Of a stretch of 64,000 bases of DNA, positions 47,290-64,000 are shown piece by piece (position 1 is the stretch's first letter; every line of letters begins with the position of its first letter). This stretch comes from Clytia hemisphaerica (Eukaryota > Cnidaria > Hydrozoa > Leptothecata > Clytiidae): contig CACVBU010000490.1 of assembly GCA_902728285.1 (NCBI GenBank), positions 457,501-521,500 on the forward strand, read 5' to 3'. Under the pieces are notes generated by a model, which saw only the letters and a list, made by a program, of their open reading frames with translations, was not told the origin of the DNA and ran no database searches. Both the position numbers and the translations under genes were made by a program.

Positions 47290-48625
47290 AGAAAAAGGGC
47301 AGTGTAGCTCTAAAGCTCTAAAACAGCATCTAATAACATGAAAACCAGAATATGATTCTTCAATGGGAATCAAAACTATAAAGTGCACTTACAAACATCA
47401 ATATACAGTGAGGTTGGAACTACAATTTTTGAGGATTACAATTTTTACCAGCTTTTTAACGATTTTTGCCTTGCTAACCCAAGTCTCGCAACCTCTTTAC
47501 CTTAAGGAAGATCAAAATTAGAGTTTTTCAGCATTCCGAAAAAAATGCATAGTAGAAATTTTTTCATCTTCACAGGATCGATTCTCACGTTCTCAACAAC
47601 AAAAATACATCTTTTGGTCTTTGGGTTCGTTTCTGACGATTTTCCTTCAAAGAATATAGATCACTTACCTTTTCCCCTTGAGCAAGCGAGAAAAAAATGA
47701 TTAGCTCTCGTTCTCGCGCGGGCGAATAAAGATGAGGCGGCAATCTTGCAATGAGGGTGCTACTTAGTTTCCGCCCTATTTTGCGTCCACAATAGAATGG
47801 TCCAAACACGGGGGTATTCCAAATGATAAACTATGTCGTTCTGTAATTGTTTTTTTTTCTGAGAGATACAAATAGTATATTGAATATTATTAACTCATTT
47901 ATTTACGTATTTTTGAGCGCAAATTTAAATATATGGTTAAATAAAAAACAAATGATGGCAGTTCTGTTTATTCCTCAAACCCCTGGGAAAAGTTTTTTTG
48001 CCGACGAAAAAAACTCCCACAGGAATTCCGATACATAACCCAATTGGTTAATTTCGGAACGGCTTCAAGAAAGTCATAATGGCAGATAATTCATCAATGT
48101 TGTTGGCTTGTTGACTCTTTAAAGAAAAAAGATTGACAGGTATAGCTTTTTCTAATCCTGGAATATCGAGGTTCCAGCTACACTGATATATCAGATCTAA
48201 CAAAATTAATAACGGCGCTGTCATCATTGACAATCAAACAAAAGATTTTCTGTCAAGAGTCTTGTAAACATTCCAACAACTTCCATCGAAATGATCTGTC
48301 ACAGCTGAGTCTACCATTTTTAACACGGGCTGAGGATTGAGCCGAGAACACTTACAGACTGCTCACAGAACGCCTGCAAACTCCCGCACGGCTGAAAAAT
48401 TTAATCTGTCGATCTTTTTCTCAAGCGAAGAGTACGCAAAGCAATTCTAGCTTTATGATGGCGCCTCGGATCATCAGTGGATAGTATTCAATTATTATTA
48501 TTGTTTTATTTTCATTTCTAGAACTTTTGCAAAAAAAAGGAAAAATAGAAAAGTTGTATTTTTTACTGCTCTATTTACATACTGAATTTGAATTTTTAAT
48601 TTTTGTATGAAGAGTTAGGTCTACA
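47290..48625 (-). mobile_element. Inverted partial copy of the 44800-45440 segment, split by insertion
   Basis: 48625 down to 48191 matches 44800-45340. 47400 down to 47290 matches 45340-45437 (CATGTTATTAGATGCTGTTT, GAATCATATTCTGGTTTTCA). The split point carries the 780-bp CAGTG element with its ATATA duplication. Confidence 0.82.
47406..48185 (-). mobile_element. Second CAGTG...CACTG transposon, nested in another element
   Basis: Inverse orientation to 42540-43362, 780 bp, with the same termini and a perfect ATATA duplication on both flanks (47401-47405 and 48186-48190). It interrupts a copy of the 44800-45440 sequence, whose two halves lie at 47290-47400 and 48191-48625. Confidence 0.88.
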
Positions 48626-48715
48626 CTGAAGGGTGAGGAATTCAAAAATCACATTCGCTAATTCTAGTTCTTTCATTTTCATGTAGTTTTTTTCATTTTT
48701 TTGCTTCTTTAGCAA

Positions 48716-48850
48716 GGACCCTCCCGGCGCTCCGGAAACTTCCAGAGTTTTCCGGAGCAGCTAAAAAAACACTATTTTTCTCTCCGGAAAGTTCTGGAGC
48801 TCTTCCAGCGCTTCCGGAGCAAGTGGTTTTTAACACGTTCTAAAAAACTG
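48716..48850. mobile_element. Left end of an AAGGACCCTCCCGG element
   Basis: AAGGACCCTCCCGGCGCTCC followed by several CTCCGGAA/TTCCGGAG repeats and TTTTTAACACGTTCTAAAA. It matches the left part of 51811-52252. Its own right end was not identified. Confidence 0.6.
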
Positions 48851-49509
48851 TTAAACATGGTTAAAAGAAATATGGGAGGGTCGGTCCTCTTTAGCATGGG
48901 AATGTCCCAAAAAAAAGTTTTTATTTCTGCCGAAATGGATTTTCTTTTGATTTAGGGTTTCTCCTTTCAGAAAAAGTTATTTTTTACTTATAACTTTTGT
49001 TCCTCCATTTCCAGAGGCCCCTTGAAAATGGGTCCTACCACCTTTTTTGACTCATTTCAACCTTTTCCAAGCTATTTTCTTCAAAAACAAAAATAAACAA
49101 TGCAATGTCTTCTTTTTTCAAAAAAATATATATCTTTCATTATTTTGATAAATATATTAAAAAATATCTTACAAATATTTTTATATAATGATAGTCTAAC
49201 ATCATCAAAGAATCCTCCCTCCACATTTCAGGTCTCTAGCTACACTAGAAAAAGAGATATGTTAAATTAAAGAAGCATGACTAAAAAAATCTTTTTTCTT
49301 TTTTGACACATTTTCCGAATTTTTCCAAGCTATTTTCCTAACCTTTTTTTTGACATTTTTAGTCAAATTTTCGACACTAAAATTTGAATACAGCATCTTT
49401 ACAACCACTTATTCTCTGGAGGCCTATGACCCCTCATTTTTTTCTTTTTCAAAGCTCTACAATAAAGGATAGGTTTCGAAAAAAAAATTAAAATTTGAAA
49501 AATCTTCTG

Positions 49510-49760
49510 GAGTTGCTAACTGCGTGGTAGTGGCAGTCAACCTTGGCTTCTGTGCAGGTGGCCAGGGTTCGATTCCCACTCACGGCAGTGCACTTGGCAA
49601 GTGAACGTTCCTTCACCCGGGTCAACCCATGCCATGTGAGGGGAATTGGGTAGTCAGTTCAAGGTGCTGACAGGACGTTCATTAGTAAGCGTCTATAGTT
49701 GCGAGAATAGGCCTCTAAAGCCTCCTGCAACTCAACCAAATAGAAATAGAATGACCTGTA
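49510..49760 (+). mobile_element. tRNA-derived SINE
   Basis: Box A-like GCGTGGTAGTGGCAGTC and box B GGCCAGGGTTCGATTCCCAC, then about 170 bp of tRNA-unrelated body (GGGAATTGGGTAGTCAGTTC, GCGAGAATAGGCCTCTAAAG). Typical SINE organisation. Confidence 0.75.
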
Positions 49761-50051
49761 CTGGCTGGTCCTTAAAATACAAAGTTAAATCAAAACAAAA
49801 ATGGTAGAGTTAAAGCTGCGAGCGGAGCTTCGTAGTTCATTTGTTTTGAAATTTTGCTGCTTTGATTGGTCAGTTATTTAAGGGCTATGCATGTTACGTT
49901 AGCCTCCACTGATGCTTGACTTCATGGTAGCTAAAAACAAATTTCACCACTAGAAAGCTGTAATCCTCAGCTTTCAGATGGTGTATGACGCTTAAATGAA
50001 AAAATCCGCAATCTTGTTAAAAAATCGCAATTTCTTCTATTTTTCGAAATA

Positions 50052-50934
50052 CTTTAATGGGATAAATTTTCGCGGGGATTAATTTTCGCGGATTTCGCGG
50101 GTGTCATCCGGGTGTCATGGGAAAATAAGTCCCATTGGAGATTTGAAAAAGGCCCATCCGCGAAAATTAGTTTCCGCGAAAAATTTGAATTTTTTTTGCA
50201 ATGCGCCAAATTTCTATTTTTATCGATTTTTATTTTTTTTCTACATGAGGGCACGCAACCCTCGAAAAAGGTCAAATCCTCGATATGCTTGTTAGCAAAA
50301 AATCGTTTTCCTCAAAATTTTCTTCACAAATTTACAAACTTTGAAGAGGTATTGGAAAGATTTTTATCTAAAGTGATCGCTTATTGTTAAAAGCTTTTCA
50401 ATGCAAGAGGGTAATCCAACTGGCTTGAAATTAAACATTTAAAAGGATATGTAAGAAAAGGAGGGAAAACGGAAAACAAAAGAATTTATTTTCAATGATA
50501 AGAAAGAATGAAAATAACAAAACAACAATTCATTTTATTTATCTCTCTTTTGCTTCTTTTAACAAGTTAAAAAACTTCCTAATCTAACAAAATACTGCAT
50601 TAGATGTCTTCGGGATAACAGATGGGTTTTCTGGTTTACTCGGACGCTTTGTTTTGGCAGCAGCATTTGCAAACAGCGTTCTTTGTAATACATATCTCCT
50701 CGCCCTATTCCAAAACACCCTCTTATTACTTGAAAAAAAAAATCTAATAATTTTCCTGGAAAAATTTTATTTCAATGTTTTGACCCTTTTCAAAAATTTT
50801 AATTTGTACCCCAATCCGCGAAATTAAATCCCCGCGAAAAATCAGGAAATCCCTCATCCGTGAAAATTAATCCCCGCGAAATCTTAAAATTTAGCGGATG
50901 AGTTTAATCCCCCCGAAAATTTATCCCATTAAAG
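50052..50934. mobile_element. Second CGCG-rich transposon with CTTTAATGGGATAAATTTTC ends
   Basis: Inverted termini CTTTAATGGGATAAATTTTC and GAAAATTTATCCCATTAAAG flanked by TA on both sides; 883 bp. Subterminal GCGGGGATTAATTTTCGCGG is repeated in both arms. It shares the CTTTA start, TA target and CGCG richness with 7941-8372 but the sequence is otherwise different. Confidence 0.85.
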
Positions 50935-51253
50935 TAGAAGGCCAGACGGCCTGTAGATTTTCAAATAAAGCGTATTGTGATAAATTGTAGCCTAATCTTA
51001 CCCTGTGTTTTTTGTTTACTAAAAAAACCGCAATTGAAAAGATGGCGACAGCCATTTGTTTCCATGTGGGTCGAGAATTTTCCGGTGTCGCGGTCAGGGC
51101 TAAGTCGTGTTTTCACCTTGACGTTGAAAAACATCAATATCTTTGAAAAGAAAATAGATACCTGGATGCAGTTTCTTTTACTTGTTTCCCTGATAATTCC
51201 TGATTGATTTAAAAAAAAGAATGAACAGATTTGGATGATTTAAAGGTAAATAC

Positions 51254-51472
51254 TACTGTAACTTGGTCTAATGTCGACACCCCTCCTCTAATTCCGACAC
51301 CCTTTTTATCAGCTGAAATTTATAGAAAGGTAGAAACTGTTTTTCTTTGCTTAGTGGTCAGAAAAGAATAATCCTTTTTCAATCAGTGATTCAAGCTTTC
51401 ATATTATTCCTTTCTCTAAAAAAGGGTGTCGGAATTAGAGGAGGGATGTCGATATTAGACCAACTTACGGTA
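51254..51472. mobile_element. MITE with TACTGTAACTTGGTCTAAT ends
   Basis: Same family as 26593-26822, with longer perfect arms (TCGACACCCCTCCTCTAATT against the inverse near 51430-51455). Confidence 0.8.
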
Positions 51473-51810
51473 ATGCATTGAAGTTCATTTTTGTAAATTC
51501 TTCCTCGTTCCGCACAAAAAATCCTGACGAGTGCGCACCCTATAAGAGACACTCTGAAAAATCCCTGAGACAGACAGGGTTGTAAGCCTTTTAATTTACA
51601 GTAATAATGCACCCCAAATCCCCAAAACAACTACACCACAAACGCCCGGCGCAGCGGTCTTCTCTTTCCTTCTAGTTCTTCTAATGTAAATAGTACCTTA
51701 ATAAAATCAAACCATAGCCCTCGAATGATTGAACATTTTTATTCGAATCGTCTGTCGAAATCTAAGCATATCAAAACAGAAATAAAAATATCTTCAAAGA
51801 TAGCTTGAAG

Positions 51811-52252
51811 GACCCTCCCGTCGCTTCAGAAATTTCTGGAGCAGCTAAAAAACACTTCTTCCGGTGCTTCTCTGGAGTAAGCAATTTTCAACACGTTCTA
51901 AAAGACTGTTTTAGATTTTACAAAAAAATATTTGTCCCCAGGCGATGGACTTTGATCAAATAGAATACTTACAGTCTTTGAGGATGATGGTCCAATTAAT
52001 GAAATTGAAATTGTCACATTATATTCATTATATCACTGGTCAAAATATCAAAACTATCATGATGAGTTGACTGATTTTTTTAAAATACGCATGTGCGCAG
52101 TTAGTTTTCACATGATTAGCACAGCGAGCACTAATTATATAGCGGATGTCTTGCTCTGGAACACCGGAAGTGATACAGAATCTTCCGGTGTTCCGGAGCA
52201 TGAAATAATGGCACTTTTTGCTCCGGACATTTTCAGAGCCCCGGGAGGGTCC
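51811..52252. mobile_element. MITE with GGACCCTCCCG ends
   Basis: Left AAGGACCCTCCCGTCGCTTC; right CCCCGGGAGGGTCCTT, with TCCGGTGTTCCGGAGC just inside. GCTTG is present beside both ends and may be the target duplication. Confidence 0.72.
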
Positions 52253-53937
52253 TTGGCTTGTTGGTTCTTTTTGGTTCTTGGTCAGTTTGGATTTGTTTTT
52301 TTGACAAGTTCCACAAATTTGCTTACGTATGTATTGTCAATGTCCAGCCAAGGCAAAGACATTTCATTGTAATTGGTGGGTGGCTTTCAGTTGGTGTGGG
52401 TGTGTGAGTGCGAGAAACAAGTTCAATATTTGACATCATGGGCCAAGATTCTTGTTATAGATTGTCTATTATTTTCTCAGATGGTTAGGTAAAGAAATAA
52501 TCTTGTTTCCAGAAATCAACCAGGCGAACTATTTTTGAAGAATCACCCAGCTGCTACAGAAACAATTTTTTTTTTTGGTTAGAGTCGAGGAAAAATACTT
52601 TTTAAACTCAAGGTTTCAGACAAAAGTTTCTCCTCATCAAAAGACATTTTTTGTGTACAAGTGTATAATCTAGCTTTTGTGTAAAAGCGTTTTTGATCTT
52701 CAAAGTCATCACTTTCAACAATCGGGCCAGTCCTACAATTATGGTCAAAATATATTTTAGTGTATTTTAACGTTTTAATTCCAGAATTTAAAGTTTAGGC
52801 GAGAATTGCTATTTTAGCACTTCCACATTCTTTCATTGAATATTTCGATTTTGGACAGGTTCGGTGGCTTCTGGTCTATATTCCAAGCCTTATTGGAGTA
52901 AATTTGAGTTTTTAAATCCTGAGATCCTAAAAATACTAAGTCTCTTGTTAATAAAACTCTGAGTTAAAACTCTACTTTCCAACTGTAAAAAATCATTTGT
53001 GGTATTTGAAATTTCGCAGGGAAATCCCCTTTGTCTCAAATATTTTATACATGATTGTAGACCAGACTCTATCAACCAGTCAACATCCTTTTTTAAAACA
53101 AATATTTTGGTGTATTTGCTATTAACAAACACAACCATGCAACAAACTAACAAACAACTAGGGCCGGTCAACCGAGCAGCCACAAGTGTCTGTGAGAAGC
53201 TAGAATAGAATCGGCTGGAATTAAATTTTCTAAAAGGCTATTACTACTGTAGATGGCTTTTAATATGACTGTACCAAGACCAGTCCAATTTTTAGGTACT
53301 TTATATAGCCACTGCACTGTCTCTTGCATTGAACTCTAAAATTTCTACCTTTTATGCACCATCAAATAACAAAGGAATAAAATAAAACACAATATAGCAG
53401 CAGTGCTGCAAATAAGGAAATTTCATTTGGCCGGTAATTTTTCGAGCGTAACGAGAATGATTTGAGCAAGGAGTCTGGTGGATCCCTTAGAAAACTTTGT
53501 CTGAAATGATCTTTAGATTGGCTAAACACTTGTTTTAATTTAAAGTCTATTCCTCTTTTAATTAGAAGCGCTATTAGGTTTTTATCTAAGCCTCTAGTTT
53601 TCAAAGTTTAACCAGACAAAATGTAAAACTGAGCAGAACTGACCTTCAGAATGGCCGGTAGAAACTACGAAATGATCGGTATTTACCGGTCACCGGTCGT
53701 TATTTGCAGCACTGAGCTGTATGTTTTTCTCTTCCTTTTGTCATTCAGAAAAATCAAAACCAATAGCCAGGGGCTATAAAACAAACATTTTTGTAAGTTT
53801 GATTTCCATCATACCATCATGATTTCCATCATATACTGTCAAAAAATCCCAAGTTAAAAACAATTGAATAAAGCGAATAAAGCATGCCTGAGCTAATCAG
53901 CTAATTTAGCTATTTTATTTTATTTTTCTCTTTAGAA
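52253..53937. other. Region upstream of Miro, no gene recognised
   Basis: Contains no frame with a recognisable domain. No TATA box or core promoter can be assigned with confidence. A pyrimidine-rich AG (TTTTTCTCTTTAG) sits two bases before the Miro ATG, so the transcription start may lie well upstream. Confidence 0.5.
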
Positions 53938-63849
<9,912 letters not shown>

Positions 63850-64000
63850 GTAATTTTGAAGAACATGTACAATTGAAAACGATGTCGATTAATGCAAAAG
63901 TTCGACTGGAAACCTCGAATCAATCAAACCAGTTTCAGGATTCTTGGGCTGGTGTATTTTTGATAGAATCCTTGATATGAGTAACTTCTTTTTAGCGATA

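Larger units (their letters stand above)
46600..49930. repeat. Scattered inverted repeats (46.6-47.1 kb and 49.9 kb)
   Basis: 46820-46885 and 47060-47125 are inverted (AGCCCGAAGGGCTAGATTTG against CAAATCTAGCCCTTCGGGCT). 46608-46665 (CATCAGTGGAGGCTAACATG) recurs inverted at about 49890-49920. Probably parts of one diverged element broken up by later insertions. Confidence 0.5.

Overview
The window is a stretch of an invertebrate animal nuclear genome. Evidence: AT-rich DNA, genes split into 40-300 bp exons with GT-AG introns of 0.2-4 kb, a LINE fragment, tRNA-derived SINEs and very many small inverted-repeat transposons. The phylum cannot be fixed from the sequence. Both recognised proteins are metazoan-typical and diverged from vertebrate and fly forms, and a non-bilaterian such as a cnidarian or sponge fits but is not proven.

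Layout. (1) 6906-29286, minus strand: a transmembrane channel-like (TMC) gene. I assembled 17 exons by hand and every junction is phase-compatible. One conserved loop (about 35-40 residues) is missing between two exons and was not located. (2) 14323-15618, minus strand: an uninterrupted 431-codon reading frame nested in a TMC intron, probably a type II membrane glycoprotein of unknown family. (3) 1-4810: a partial, highly similar copy of 17362-23000, carrying TMC exons downstream of the TMC stop codon. One exon copy has a 7-bp frameshift. (4) 29.3-53.9 kb: about 24.6 kb with no supportable host gene. It holds a LINE reverse-transcriptase tail, SINEs, and several families of non-autonomous DNA transposons, some nested and some with clear target-site duplications. 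(5) 53938-63849 and beyond, plus strand: the first 14 exons of Miro/RHOT, the mitochondrial Rho GTPase. They cover GTPase domain 1 and both EF-hand regions; GTPase domain 2 and the membrane tail lie outside the window.

The two genes are functionally unrelated (a membrane channel-like protein and a mitochondrial trafficking GTPase). They share one striking oddity. In each, a minisatellite (78-bp units in TMC, about 76-bp units in Miro) is built across a 3' splice site, so the true exon is preceded by tandem decoys. Each decoy holds a polypyrimidine tract, an AG and the first 35-50 nt of the exon, followed by an in-frame stop. This arrangement is the most interesting signal in the window.
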